Source: Brevibacillus ruminantium (GTDB taxonomy: Bacteria; Bacillota; Bacilli; Brevibacillales; Brevibacillaceae). Taken from it: a stretch of DNA of 64,000 nucleotides. A model generated the notes under the pieces. It searched no databases and had not been told where the DNA came from. It was given only the letters and a program-made list of their open reading frames with translations. The stretch is taken from the NCBI RefSeq assembly GCF_023746555.1, contig NZ_CP098755.1:2367001-2431000 (forward strand), given 5' to 3'. Positions 53,015 through 62,761 of the stretch are shown here, one piece after another. The position numbers were made by a program, and so were the translations under genes. Positions within the stretch are counted from its first letter, which is position 1, and each line of letters starts with the position of its first letter.

Positions 53015-54350
53015 AGATATGCTTTCTCAAGATGAGATTGACGCGCTGCTTCGTGCAAATAATTTGGTGGAAGAAGAATCAGAACAAGCCAGCACGCCGG
53101 ACGTATCCGATTTCTTGTCAGCGTTTGAACAAGATGCTCTCGGTGAGATTGGAAACATCTCTTTTGGAAGCGCAGCGACAGCCCTCTCGACTTTATTGAG
53201 TCAGAAGGTAGACATCACGACCCCGACTGTCTCGATGGTTCAAGTCAGCGAGTTGGAAAAAGAATTTCCTATGCCGCATGTCGCAGTTCATGTGGAATAT
53301 ACAGACGGTTTTAAAGGTGTAAACCTTTTGGTCATACGGATGGAAGACGCAGCCGTCGTTGCGGACCTGATGATGGGCGGAGACGGAAGACCGGGCAGTA
53401 CAGAGATGTCCGAACTGCACATCAGTGCGGTACAGGAAGCTATGAATCAGATGATGGGCTCAGCCGCCACTTCCATGTCAACGATTTTCAATCAATTGGT
53501 GAATATCTCGCCTCCAGGGATTGATGTCATGGATCTCGCTCAGGGCAAAGGAGGAGACAGCTTCACAGAGGATGATACCCCTCTGGTAAAAGTTTCGTTC
53601 CGCCTGAAGGTAGGAGAGCAGGGAGAGTTGATTGATTCCAATATCATGCAGCTTTTGCCGCTTTCTTTTGCGAAGGACATGATCAACAGACTGACAGGCG
53701 TGGCCGATATCAGCGAGATTACAGAGACTGTCGAAATGCCAGAGGTTGCTGTTTCGACAGCTCCAAGCCAACCGGCTCCGCAGCCTGAACCCTCTGCTCC
53801 CACGAGTGCACCCGCCGCTGCTGCCGATATGCATCACACAGGCCAGCCACAGCAAGCGCCAGCGCCTGGATATGCGCCTCCGATGGGCTACCCGGCACCG
53901 CCGATGTATCCAGATGGGTACGGACAATATCCATATCCACCACAATACGGATCGCCATACCCGCCGCAATACGCTGCGCCGCCAGCACCACCAGCACCAC
54001 AGCATTTTGGGGGGCAATCCATGAACATGGCCAACGTAAAAGCAGCTCAATTCTCACCGTTTGGAGCCGGTATGATGACTGTACCAGACGAACAAAACTT
54101 GAACCTGCTTCTGGATATTCCGCTTCAGGTGACAGTGGAATTGGGCCGAACCAAGAAACTGATCAAAGATATTCTTGACCTTTCAGCGGGGTCCATCATT
54201 CAATTGGACAAGCTTGCTGGAGAACATGTAGACATTCTTGTCAACAACAAGCTGATCGCCAAGGGTGAAGTCGTCGTAATCGATGAAAACTTCGGTGTCC
54301 GGGTCATTGACATCATCAGTCCGATCGATCGCGTATCGAAATTGCAATAA
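53007..54350 (+). CDS. fliY: Flagellar switch protein/CheY-P phosphatase FliY, extended linker
   Basis: 447 residues from the ATG at 53007 inside the end of fliM, after GGGAGGAAAATA. The N-terminal CheY-binding peptide is MLSQDEIDALLRANN. The CheC-type phosphatase domain has two active sites (DALGEIGNISFGSAATALS and VQEAMNQMMGSAATSMS). The C-terminal SpoA/FliN domain holds LDIPLQVTVELGRTKKLIKD. Between them (about 245-355) is a Pro/Tyr/Gln-rich linker with PPQYGSPYPPQYAAPPAP-like repeats. It makes the protein some 70 residues longer than B. subtilis FliY. Confidence 0.96.
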   Translation: MSRDMLSQDEIDALLRANNLVEEESEQASTPDVSDFLSAFEQDALGEIGNISFGSAATALSTLLSQKVDITTPTVSMVQVSELEKEFPMPHVAVHVEYTDGFKGVNLLVIRMEDAAVVADLMMGGDGRPGSTEMSELHISAVQEAMNQMMGSAATSMSTIFNQLVNISPPGIDVMDLAQGKGGDSFTEDDTPLVKVSFRLKVGEQGELIDSNIMQLLPLSFAKDMINRLTGVADISEITETVEMPEVAVSTAPSQPAPQPEPSAPTSAPAAAADMHHTGQPQQAPAPGYAPPMGYPAPPMYPDGYGQYPYPPQYGSPYPPQYAAPPAPPAPQHFGGQSMNMANVKAAQFSPFGAGMMTVPDEQNLNLLLDIPLQVTVELGRTKKLIKDILDLSAGSIIQLDKLAGEHVDILVNNKLIAKGEVVVIDENFGVRVIDIISPIDRVSKLQ

Positions 54351-54379
54351 CAAAGGGAAATTTAAGGAGGAGCTTATCC

Positions 54380-54742
54380 ATGTCTAACAAAGTTCTCATC
54401 GTAGATGACGCCGCATTCATGCGCATGATGATCAAGGAAATTTTGTCCAAAAACGGTTTCAGTGTCGTCGGTGAAGCAAGCGACGGTGCACAAGCCGTAG
54501 AAAAATACAAGGAACTGGGACCTGATCTTGTTACCATGGATATCACCATGCCAGAAATGGATGGCATCACAGCGCTGAAAGAAATCAAAAAGCTGGATCC
54601 AAATGCGCGTGTCATCATGTGTTCTGCTATGGGACAACAGGCCATGGTTATTGACGCCATCCAAGCAGGCGCAAAAGATTTTATCGTGAAGCCATTCCAG
54701 GCAGATCGCGTTTTGGAAGCGATCAAAAAGACGCTAAGCTAA
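54380..54742 (+). CDS. cheY: Chemotaxis response regulator CheY
   Basis: 120 residues, a single receiver domain. Acidic pair D9/D10 in IVDDAAFMRMMI, phospho-acceptor D54 in VTMDITMPEMDG, Thr/Ser switch in IMCSAMGQQ and Lys in KDFIVKPFQ. CheY-P binds FliM/FliY and drives counter-clockwise rotation in Bacillales. Followed by the overlapping TAATG start of fliO/Z. Confidence 0.97.
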   Translation: MSNKVLIVDDAAFMRMMIKEILSKNGFSVVGEASDGAQAVEKYKELGPDLVTMDITMPEMDGITALKEIKKLDPNARVIMCSAMGQQAMVIDAIQAGAKDFIVKPFQADRVLEAIKKTLS

Positions 54743-55422
54743 TGATGAAACTCCGGAATACAAGGGTGCGGCTCGTCTGGATGTGCTGCCTGCTATTGTT
54801 GTTCGTCGCTTCCCTTCCGGTTCATGTTATGGCTGAAGGCGGCTCTGTCGCTGACGCTTTGAATAACGGCACGCTGACATCAGATGGGCCTGCCGGTCCA
54901 GCGGAACCGGCGCCCATTGTTGGAGGCGACTCCGGCAGTATGTGGGGGTATTTGCTCCAGGTTATTTTTTCTCTCGGGCTGATTTTGGTCTTGATCTATG
55001 GATTGCTGCGCTTTTTGTCAAAGCGACAGGCAGGCATGAGCATGGTACAAGGACCGGTTAAAGTGATCAGTGTAACGCCGCTGGGAAACGGAAAATCCGT
55101 ACAAGTGGTGATGATTGGAGAATCGCTTTATGTGCTGGGCGTTGGGGATAATGTGCAACTGCTGCACCATATTCCGGCCGGTGAGGAAGCAGATTTGATC
55201 CTTTCGGAAACTGAGATGAAGGCTGCCAATCCTTCCCTGTGGCAGTGGTTGCCTCTGGGACGAAAGAAGCAAAAATCCGATGAGTACCTCCAAATGTCAG
55301 ATGCACAAGGACGTTCGTTTGAGGAAATGCTTCGTAATCAATGGGGACAAGTCGCTCAGCGCCCGGAACAAAACACGCGGTGGATGGATGAGCAAGGTAA
55401 GGACAGAGGGGATTTAAAATGA
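54742..55422 (+). CDS. fliO: Flagellar biosynthetic protein FliO/FliZ
   Basis: 226 residues. Signal-like N terminus (VWMCCLLLLFVASLPVHVMA), a membrane helix at about 70-91 (MWGYLLQVIFSLGLILVLIY) and the FliO domain (GPVKVISVTPLGNGKSVQVV, MIGESLYVLGVGDNVQLLHH). It assists assembly of the FliP ring. The cheY stop and this ATG overlap (TAATG). The following fliP overlaps by ATGA. Confidence 0.92.
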   Translation: MMKLRNTRVRLVWMCCLLLLFVASLPVHVMAEGGSVADALNNGTLTSDGPAGPAEPAPIVGGDSGSMWGYLLQVIFSLGLILVLIYGLLRFLSKRQAGMSMVQGPVKVISVTPLGNGKSVQVVMIGESLYVLGVGDNVQLLHHIPAGEEADLILSETEMKAANPSLWQWLPLGRKKQKSDEYLQMSDAQGRSFEEMLRNQWGQVAQRPEQNTRWMDEQGKDRGDLK

Positions 55423-56180
55423 AACAAGGATTCCAGTTGCTCGTGATTCTGCTTGCTTTGCTGGTGGTACCTGAAATAGCGGCAGCGGCACCAATCAATA
55501 CGCCGTTGATTCCTACCGTCGACCTGAAAATCGGTGGTGGTTCAGGGACACCTCAGGAAACGTCTTCGGCAATCCAACTGTTGCTGATCTTGACCGTTCT
55601 CTCTGTAGCTCCGGCCATTTTGCTGCTGATGACAAGTTTTACGAGGATTGTCATCGTGCTGTCATTCGTTCGCAACGCAATGGCAACGCAGCAAATGCCG
55701 CCAAATCAAGTGTTGATAGCATTGGCGCTGTTCTTGACATTTTTTATCATGGCCCCTACCTTTGCCAAGGTAAATGAGACAGCCGTCCAGCCCTTTATGC
55801 AGGGGCAGCTTTCACAGGAGCAAGCGTTTGAGGCTGCGGTTGTACCGTTCAAGGAATTTATGGCAAAACAGACACGAGAAAAAGATCTGGCACTCTTTTT
55901 GGAGTTTTCAAAAGCGGAGCGGCCCAAGACCGTACAAGAGATTCCATTGACAGCTTTGGTTCCCGCGTATGCCATCAGTGAACTGAAAACCGCATTTCAG
56001 ATTGGCTTTATGATTTTTATTCCATTTTTGGTTATCGACATGATCATCGCAAGTATTTTGATGGGGATGGGGATGATGATGCTCCCGCCTGTGATGATCT
56101 CGCTTCCGTTTAAGATTTTGCTGTTTATCATGGTCGATGGATGGTATTTGGTGGTCAAGTCTCTTCTGACCAGCTTTTAG
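55419..56180 (+). CDS. fliP: Flagellar export gate protein FliP
   Basis: 253 residues. Signal peptide (LLVILLALLVVPEIAAAAP), then helices with SVAPAILLLMTSFTRIVIVL and RNAMATQQMPPNQVLIALAL. The C-terminal pair is GFMIFIPFLVIDMIIASILM and MGMGMMMLPPVMISLPFKIL. FliP forms the pentameric core of the export channel with FliQ and FliR. Confidence 0.97.
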   Translation: MKQGFQLLVILLALLVVPEIAAAAPINTPLIPTVDLKIGGGSGTPQETSSAIQLLLILTVLSVAPAILLLMTSFTRIVIVLSFVRNAMATQQMPPNQVLIALALFLTFFIMAPTFAKVNETAVQPFMQGQLSQEQAFEAAVVPFKEFMAKQTREKDLALFLEFSKAERPKTVQEIPLTALVPAYAISELKTAFQIGFMIFIPFLVIDMIIASILMGMGMMMLPPVMISLPFKILLFIMVDGWYLVVKSLLTSF

Positions 56181-56215
56181 CCAGGAACAATTGTCCCACG
56201 CGAGGAGGAGAGAGC

Positions 56216-56485
56216 ATGACGCAAGAGTTACTCATGAGAGTGGCCCAAAGCGCTGTCTATACCGTTTTGCTGGTTGCTGCTCCAGCGCTGGGTGTAGGGC
56301 TGCTGGTTGGCTTGCTCGTCAGCATTTTTCAGGCAACAACACAAATCCAGGAGCAGACACTTGCTTTTATTCCCAAAATCGTAGCGATTTTGCTCACGAT
56401 ATTGGCGGTAGGACCGTGGATGCTTCGAGTCATCTTGGAATTTGCCATGGGGATTTTCGGAAATCTCCATCGGTTCGTCGGATAG
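56216..56485 (+). CDS. fliQ: Flagellar export gate protein FliQ
   Basis: 89 residues from the ATG at 56216 behind GAGGAGGAGAGAGC; the frame extends into fliP without a site. Two helices with the family turn LVSIFQATTQIQEQTLAFIP. FliQ packs around the FliP/FliR core. fliR starts three bases later. Confidence 0.97.
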   Translation: MTQELLMRVAQSAVYTVLLVAAPALGVGLLVGLLVSIFQATTQIQEQTLAFIPKIVAILLTILAVGPWMLRVILEFAMGIFGNLHRFVG

Positions 56486-56488
56486 ACC

Positions 56489-57271
56489 ATGAATTTCTTT
56501 TTGATGCATTTGCCTGTGTTGCTTCTGGTTTTTGTTCGTCTCACCGCATTTTTCGTTTCAGCCCCGTTTTTTTCAGTAAGGGGTGTTCCCAACCAATTTA
56601 AAATTGGTTTGGCACTTTTTTTGGCCGTGATCACCTTTGGCTCGGTGACGGTGCAAGGGCCGATCCCCATGGACTTGACCTTTATCTTGCACGTCATTAA
56701 AGAGGCGCTGGTAGGACTCATTCTTGGTTACATTTGCGAAATGATCTACGTGGCCGTTCAAGTAGCTGGCGGAATGATGGATATGCAGATGGGCCTTGCG
56801 ATGGCGAACGTGATCGATCCCCGTACAGGGGCGTACGTGCCGCTCACAGGCCATTTCAAAAACATTCTCGCCATGCTGTATTTCCTTAGCATCAATGGAC
56901 ATCACATGTTGATCAAAGGGATCGTCACCAGCTATCATGCCATCCCCTTAGATAGGATGTGGGCGGCGTTCGGGAGCGAAGAGGTCATGTGGATGGCCGT
57001 CAAGGTGTTTCGGGAAATGTTTCTGAGTGCTTTTTTGATTGCCACACCCATCGCGGTCTCGCTGTTTTTGGTTGACCTCTCTCTTGGTATTATCGCCAAA
57101 TCAGTGCCGCAGTTTAATATCTTTGTTGTCGGACTTCCGATAAAATTATTAGCCAGCTTTAGTATGCTAATCGTCGTTATGCCTGCGTTTATCCTGACGC
57201 TCAATAGCTTGTTTGAAAAAATGTTTCGTTCATTCGCTCAGATGATGAAGCTGCTCGGAGGAACAGGATGA
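56489..57271 (+). CDS. fliR: Flagellar export gate protein FliR
   Basis: 260 residues, six or so membrane helices (VLLLVFVRLTAFFVSAPFFS, GLILGYICEMIYVAVQVAGG, then MMDMQMGLAMANVIDPRTGA). Completes the FliPQR channel. It overlaps flhB by four bases (ATGA). Confidence 0.96.
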   Translation: MNFFLMHLPVLLLVFVRLTAFFVSAPFFSVRGVPNQFKIGLALFLAVITFGSVTVQGPIPMDLTFILHVIKEALVGLILGYICEMIYVAVQVAGGMMDMQMGLAMANVIDPRTGAYVPLTGHFKNILAMLYFLSINGHHMLIKGIVTSYHAIPLDRMWAAFGSEEVMWMAVKVFREMFLSAFLIATPIAVSLFLVDLSLGIIAKSVPQFNIFVVGLPIKLLASFSMLIVVMPAFILTLNSLFEKMFRSFAQMMKLLGGTG

Positions 57272-58365
57272 ACAGAATGATCTTTTTGTACCCGGTTGAT
57301 CTCCAGTACTTCAGTGGAGAAAAGACAGAGAAAGCGACACCCAAAAAGAGGCAGGATGCGCGCAAAAAAGGACAGGTGGTCAAAAGTTCTGACTTGTCTC
57401 CGGCCTTTGGCCTCATGGCGGTGTTCCTGGTTCTATCGGCGCTCGGTGCGAGCATGCTCCATTCCATGCAGAATGTGTTTCGCGAATCCCTGCTGACCTT
57501 TAGCACCTGGCAAGTCAACCAGGAAAATCTCGGGGTCATCACGACGAAGATCGGCTGGGAAATTGCGAAGATTGTGGGCCCGGTGCTGGCTACCATTTTT
57601 GTCGTCTCTCTGATTGTGAACTACGCTCAGGTAGGATGGCTGTTCACGACCGAAACGATTAGATTTAAGCCGGAAAAGCTAAATCCCATACAGGGTGCCA
57701 AGCGAATGTTCAGCCTGCGTTCCCTGGTCGAGCTTTGCAAGTCACTCTTGAAAATCAGTACCGGCATCCTGGTCGCTTACATGATCTTATGGGACGTGCG
57801 AAATGAATTGTCCAGACTCTCGCTGCAGCCTTTGGAAGCAACGCTCTCCTTTGCGGGTACCGAGGCAGCCAAACTGGGGCTGTTCATCGGAATGCTGCTA
57901 CTGATACTAGCTGTGATGGATTACGCCTATCAAAAGTACGATCATGAAAAAAATCTGCGCATGTCCAAGCAGGACATTAAAGATGAACACAAACAGTCGG
58001 AGGGTGACCCGCTGATTAAAGGGAAAATCCGTGAAAGACAGCGGAGCATGGCGATCAGGCGGATGATGCAGGAATTGCCCAATGCTGATGTGGTCATCAC
58101 CAACCCAACGCATTTCGCGGTAGCCATCCGCTATGACAGCAAAGAGATGCATGCCCCCACGGTGATAGCAAAAGGGCAGGATTACATGGCACTGAGAATT
58201 AAGGAAGTCGCCAAGCAGCACCGGATTATTACGATGGAAAATAAGCCTCTTGCCAGGGCTCTACATAGCCAGGTTGAGATCGGACAGCAAATCCCGGAAG
58301 AGTTGTTCAAAGCGGTTGCTGAGGTTCTCGCCTATGTATACAAACTGCAAGGGAAAGTGAAGTAA
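57268..58365 (+). CDS. flhB: Flagellar export switch protein FlhB
   Basis: 365 residues. N-terminal part with EKTEKATPKKRQDARKKGQV and four membrane helices. The self-cleaving cytoplasmic motif NPTH is intact in DVVITNPTHFAVAIRYD, followed by PLARALHSQVEIGQQIPEEL. Cleavage between Asn and Pro sets the switch from hook to filament export that FliK triggers. ATGA-coupled to fliR. Confidence 0.97.
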   Translation: MNRMIFLYPVDLQYFSGEKTEKATPKKRQDARKKGQVVKSSDLSPAFGLMAVFLVLSALGASMLHSMQNVFRESLLTFSTWQVNQENLGVITTKIGWEIAKIVGPVLATIFVVSLIVNYAQVGWLFTTETIRFKPEKLNPIQGAKRMFSLRSLVELCKSLLKISTGILVAYMILWDVRNELSRLSLQPLEATLSFAGTEAAKLGLFIGMLLLILAVMDYAYQKYDHEKNLRMSKQDIKDEHKQSEGDPLIKGKIRERQRSMAIRRMMQELPNADVVITNPTHFAVAIRYDSKEMHAPTVIAKGQDYMALRIKEVAKQHRIITMENKPLARALHSQVEIGQQIPEELFKAVAEVLAYVYKLQGKVK

Positions 58366-58387
58366 AAAGATGAAAGGAGGATGAACG

Positions 58388-60430
58388 GTGGGATTCAAAT
58401 TTAAAGAACTGGGCACGGTACTGTTTGTGATTAGCATTGTTGTCATGATGGTAATCCCACTGCCTTCTGAGCTGTTAGACCTGCTTCTGATTCTGAATAT
58501 CTCCCTTGCCTTAACCATTTTGCTTGTGTCCATGTACACAAGGGAGACCTTGCAATTCTCCATTTTCCCCACAGTCCTTTTGATTACGACGCTTTTTCGC
58601 TTGGCCCTGAACGTTTCGACAACGCGAAACATTCTCTCGCATGCCGAGGGGGGCAAGGTGATTGAAGCCTTCGGAAGCTTCGTAGTCGGTGGCAATCAGG
58701 TCGTGGGCTTTGTGGTATTTCTGATTCTCGTCATTATTCAATTTATTGTGATTACAAAAGGTTCAGAGCGCGTTGCCGAGGTTGCCGCGAGGTTTACCCT
58801 GGATGCTATGCCGGGTAAGCAGATGAGTATCGACGCAGACCTGAATGCTGGGATGATTACCGATACGGAAGCCAGAGCGCGCCGGAAGAAGATTGAGGAT
58901 GAAGCCGATTTCTATGGCGCCATGGACGGTGCCAGCAAATTCGTAAAAGGTGACGCCATCGCCGGTATCATTATTTTTATAGTCAATATCATTGGCGGCT
59001 TCATCATCGGGATGGTCATCCACGACATGAGTTTTGCCGAGTCGGCTTCCAAATTCACCACGATGTCCGTCGGGGATGCCTTGGTCAGCCAGGTACCGGC
59101 CCTGTTGATTTCCACTGCGACAGGTATCATCGTGACCCGCGCCACATCAGGCGAAGGCCTGGGCGAAGACATTACCAGTCAGATGTTCAGCTATCCGCGA
59201 CTGCTGTACATCGTAGCAGGAGCCATTTTCTTGCTTGGCTTGCTCACGCCGATCGGTTTGTTTCCCGTAGTTCCGATTGCGGGCTTGCTCAGCTTTGCGG
59301 GCTGGAAAACCTCACAATCTCAGAAAGTGGCGCTGGAGGAAACGGTTCAAACGGAAGAAGACCAGCAAATGGCCGAGGTGCGAAGTCCAGAGAGCGTGGT
59401 CAATCTGCTGCAGGTCGACCCGATCGAATTCGAGTTTGGCTACGGGCTGATTCCTTTGGCGGATGCTAAACAAGGCGGGGATTTGCTTGACCGCGTCATT
59501 ATGATTCGCAGGCAGATCGCCCTGGAATTGGGGATTGTCGTACCCGTCATTCGGATTCGTGACAATATTCAACTCCGTCCAAATGAGTACGTGATCAAAA
59601 TCAAAGGCAATCAGATTGCCACCGGAGAGCTGTTGCTCGACCATTACCTTGCGATGAGTCCGGGATTTGACGATGACTCTGTTGTCGGGATTGAAACGGT
59701 TGAACCTGCGTTTGGCCTTCCTGCTTTATGGGTAACAGAAGAGAATAAGGAGATTGCTGAACTCTCTGGGTACACCGTTGTTGATCCGCCATCGGTTGTA
59801 GCGACGCATCTGACAGAAGTGATCAAGCGACATGCACATGAGCTGCTTGGACGTCAAGAGACACGCGCATTGATCGACAATGTAAGGGAAGTTGCTCCTG
59901 TACTGGTAGATGAACTGATTCCAGGTACATTATCAATCGGAGATGTCCAAAAGGTGCTGCAAAAGCTCCTGCGTGAAAAGGTGTCGATCCGCAATCTGGC
60001 TGTCGTGCTGGAAGCGTTGGCCGATCATGCAGCCTACACACGAGATCCCGATGTTTTGACGGAATACGTTCGTCAGGCCATGTCACGCCAAATTACGCTA
60101 CAGTACAGCGAGCCAGGACAACCGCTTCGCGTGATTACAGCTGGACCCGGTTTGGAGAAGGCCATATCCGATAGCGTGGAACAGACGGAGCAAGGAACCT
60201 ATCTGGCTATCGATCCGGAAACATCTCAGCGCATTTATCAATCCATGTCAACGGAGGTCAGCAGGATGGTTAACTCCGGTCAGCAGCCGATCATCCTTTC
60301 CTCTCCAGCCGTCCGCATGTACCTGAAACAACTGATGGAGAGAATGATGCCGGATGTCCCTGTTTTGTCGTACAGCGAGCTTGAACCTCATGTAGAAGTG
60401 CAAAGTGTAGGGATGGTGAACATTTCATGA
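58388..60430 (+). CDS. flhA: Flagellar export gate protein FlhA
   Basis: 680 residues starting at GTG 58388 after GGAGGATGAACG. Eight N-terminal helices (to about 310), with the FHIPEP-loop region RFTLDAMPGKQMSIDADLNA and GLITDTEARARRKKIEDEAD-type GMITDTEARARRK. The large cytoplasmic nonamer-forming domain follows (VDPIEFEFGYGLIPLAD to the C terminus). It receives chaperone-substrate complexes and couples the proton force. flhF begins at the ATGA overlap. Confidence 0.98.
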   Translation: MGFKFKELGTVLFVISIVVMMVIPLPSELLDLLLILNISLALTILLVSMYTRETLQFSIFPTVLLITTLFRLALNVSTTRNILSHAEGGKVIEAFGSFVVGGNQVVGFVVFLILVIIQFIVITKGSERVAEVAARFTLDAMPGKQMSIDADLNAGMITDTEARARRKKIEDEADFYGAMDGASKFVKGDAIAGIIIFIVNIIGGFIIGMVIHDMSFAESASKFTTMSVGDALVSQVPALLISTATGIIVTRATSGEGLGEDITSQMFSYPRLLYIVAGAIFLLGLLTPIGLFPVVPIAGLLSFAGWKTSQSQKVALEETVQTEEDQQMAEVRSPESVVNLLQVDPIEFEFGYGLIPLADAKQGGDLLDRVIMIRRQIALELGIVVPVIRIRDNIQLRPNEYVIKIKGNQIATGELLLDHYLAMSPGFDDDSVVGIETVEPAFGLPALWVTEENKEIAELSGYTVVDPPSVVATHLTEVIKRHAHELLGRQETRALIDNVREVAPVLVDELIPGTLSIGDVQKVLQKLLREKVSIRNLAVVLEALADHAAYTRDPDVLTEYVRQAMSRQITLQYSEPGQPLRVITAGPGLEKAISDSVEQTEQGTYLAIDPETSQRIYQSMSTEVSRMVNSGQQPIILSSPAVRMYLKQLMERMMPDVPVLSYSELEPHVEVQSVGMVNIS

Positions 60431-61860
60431 GAGTGAAACGATACATCGTAGACTCCATGCCGGAAGCACTTGACAAGATTCGCGTCGATCTGGGGCAGGA
60501 TGCGGTCATTCTCAACTCCAAACCGATCAAAACCGGGGGATTTCTGGGATTGTTCGGGAGACAGCAGATTGAGGTTGTAGCAGCTGTGGATGAGAAGGAG
60601 TTGAGCAAGCAAAAAAACTCATCGCCAAAACAACCACGCGAAGTTCCCGCAAGGACAGTAGCAACCAGCAGCAATAATGCCAAACGGGCTTACCAAAGCG
60701 CTGCTGCCAGGCCTCAGTTCCGAGCCGAAGAAGCAGATGTTTTCCCAGACTGGGACGGTGAACTGGCTCGGACAAGCAGACCCGCTCCTGCTGCTACGTC
60801 CGGACAGCAAGAGCTCTCGCAGCCGTCCATAGCGGAAGTGCCTCAACCTGAAACAGTGCTGCAGTCTAAAGACGTACTGCAGCCTAAAGCTGAACTGCGT
60901 ACCGAAGCTGTACCGAAACCTGAAGCGGTGCGTATGCCATCTTCTCAGCAGCCTTCCCCTGCTCGAAACAGTACCGGGAATGCGCCTCGGGAAAACAACG
61001 ATCATTTGGCGATGGAAGTACGCAGTATGCGGCAAATGTTTGAGAAGCTGCTCAGCAACGATCTGAAGCAGCAACTGCCGCCATCCATTCAGGCAGTTCA
61101 GAATCGTCTCATGCAGCAGGAGGTTACGGGAGAGACGGCTTCAGAGCTTATCCGGCAACTGATTATGGATCACGATCCGGATTGGGACGAGGCGCAGACG
61201 CTGCGTGCAGCCGAAGCTTTGATTACAAAAGCCCTGGAAAAGGCAGTACAACAGCAATCGGGGCATCCGCTAAAAGACGTCCGCTATGCCTTTTTCTTCG
61301 GCCCCACAGGGGTGGGAAAGACGACAACCATTGCAAAATTGGCGGCGGACTGCATGTTAAAGGAAAAACGGAAAGTCGGTTTTATTACAGCAGATACGTA
61401 CAGGATTGCTGCTGTCGAACAATTAAAAACGTATGCCAACATCTTAAATGTTCCCTTTGAAGTGGTCTTTTCTCCAAAAGAGGTTCCGCAAGCAATGGAG
61501 CGGCTAAGTGGCTGCGATCTGATTTTTGTCGATACCGCTGGACGCAATTATCGCAATGATGAATATGTCCAAGGTATTCGCGATCTGGTTGTCACAGGTA
61601 CAAACAGTCTCAATTTTATGGTGTTGAGTCTCACCGCAAAATACAGCGACATGAGAACCATTATTCAAAATTTTGAAGACATCCCGGTATCAAGGCTCAT
61701 TTTCACCAAGGCCGATGAAACGGAAGCCTACGGTGCCATGCTGAACGTCGCCGTGGAAACGAACTTATCCATCTCTTATGTAACCACCGGACAAAATGTG
61801 CCTGACGACATCGTCGTAGCGTCACCCCGATTAATCGCCAACATGATAATGGGAGAATGA
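60427..61860 (+). CDS. flhF: Flagellar placement GTPase FlhF (SRP-type)
   Basis: 477 residues. N-terminal B domain (MRVKRYIVDSMPEALDKIRV), a long disordered Pro/Gln/Ala-rich linker (about 70-190), then the SRP-like NG domain. G1 is [17 protein letters not shown]3 VDTAGRNYRND and G4 FTKADETEAYG. It targets early flagellar components to the membrane site and number of flagella. Overlaps flhG (ATGA), its regulator. Confidence 0.97.
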   Translation: MRVKRYIVDSMPEALDKIRVDLGQDAVILNSKPIKTGGFLGLFGRQQIEVVAAVDEKELSKQKNSSPKQPREVPARTVATSSNNAKRAYQSAAARPQFRAEEADVFPDWDGELARTSRPAPAATSGQQELSQPSIAEVPQPETVLQSKDVLQPKAELRTEAVPKPEAVRMPSSQQPSPARNSTGNAPRENNDHLAMEVRSMRQMFEKLLSNDLKQQLPPSIQAVQNRLMQQEVTGETASELIRQLIMDHDPDWDEAQTLRAAEALITKALEKAVQQQSGHPLKDVRYAFFFGPTGVGKTTTIAKLAADCMLKEKRKVGFITADTYRIAAVEQLKTYANILNVPFEVVFSPKEVPQAMERLSGCDLIFVDTAGRNYRNDEYVQGIRDLVVTGTNSLNFMVLSLTAKYSDMRTIIQNFEDIPVSRLIFTKADETEAYGAMLNVAVETNLSISYVTTGQNVPDDIVVASPRLIANMIMGE

Positions 61861-62729
61861 ATCGTATGCATGACCAAGCAAAACGGCTCCGGGAGCGAAT
61901 GCAGCAGAATCAGCCCTCCCGCCAGACACGACTGGTGACGGTGACTAGCGGAAAAGGGGGAGTCGGAAAATCCAATTTCAGCCTGAATTTTGCCTTGGCT
62001 TTGCGAGAGCGGGGACATAAAGCCATATTATTTGATGTCGATTTGGGCTTGGCCAATCTCGATGTGTTGATGGGGATCACTCCCAAGCGCAATCTGCTTC
62101 ACTTATTGGAAGCTGAAACGAGCGTTTGGGATATTTTGGAAAAAGGCCCAGGAGACCTCGAGTTTATAGCAGGGGGCTCAGGGTTTACGCAGATTCTCCA
62201 ATTGGACACAGCGAAGCTGGATCTTCTCTTTCACAAGCTGGACCCACTCTACGGTTATGCAGATGCAATCATTTTTGATACGGGTGCAGGCATTTCACAG
62301 GAGTCCTTGCGATTCATGCTATCCTCCGATGAAGTGATTCTCGTGACAACACCGGAGCCGCCGGCCATTACGGATGCCTACGCTGTCATTAAAATGATTC
62401 ACTCCCGGAACCCGCAGACAAAAGTACGTCTGGTCATTAATCGGGCAACCTCAGATCAGGAAGGACGGGCGACCTCAGAAAAATTGGCAGCGGTTGCCAA
62501 ACGTTTTCTCGATATGGATGTAAGCAAGCTGGGATATGTCATGGATGATCACCTTGTCACCAAGGCCGTCAAGCAGCAGCGTCCATATTTTCTTGTCTAT
62601 CCGCAATCGCAAGCTTCCCGGAGCATCAGAAACCTAGCGGATGTATATCTCGGAAGCTCGGATGAGAGCATGGGGTCATCAGGTGGATTCAAAGGCTTTC
62701 TCACAAAGCTGAAGGGCCTGATTCGATAA
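61857..62729 (+). CDS. flhG: MinD/ParA-like ATPase FlhG (YlxH)
   Basis: 290 residues. The N terminus MHDQAKRLRERM carries the DQAxxLR motif that stimulates FlhF GTPase activity. The deviant Walker A is SGKGGVGKSNFSLNFALA, followed by FDVDLGLANLDVLMG. A C-terminal amphipathic membrane helix is suggested by GFLTKLKGLIR. It limits flagellar number and placement. Overlaps flhF by four bases. Confidence 0.96.
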   Translation: MNRMHDQAKRLRERMQQNQPSRQTRLVTVTSGKGGVGKSNFSLNFALALRERGHKAILFDVDLGLANLDVLMGITPKRNLLHLLEAETSVWDILEKGPGDLEFIAGGSGFTQILQLDTAKLDLLFHKLDPLYGYADAIIFDTGAGISQESLRFMLSSDEVILVTTPEPPAITDAYAVIKMIHSRNPQTKVRLVINRATSDQEGRATSEKLAAVAKRFLDMDVSKLGYVMDDHLVTKAVKQQRPYFLVYPQSQASRSIRNLADVYLGSSDESMGSSGGFKGFLTKLKGLIR

Positions 62730-62761
62730 GACAACTAGATTTCGGAAGGGAGCGATCGCGG

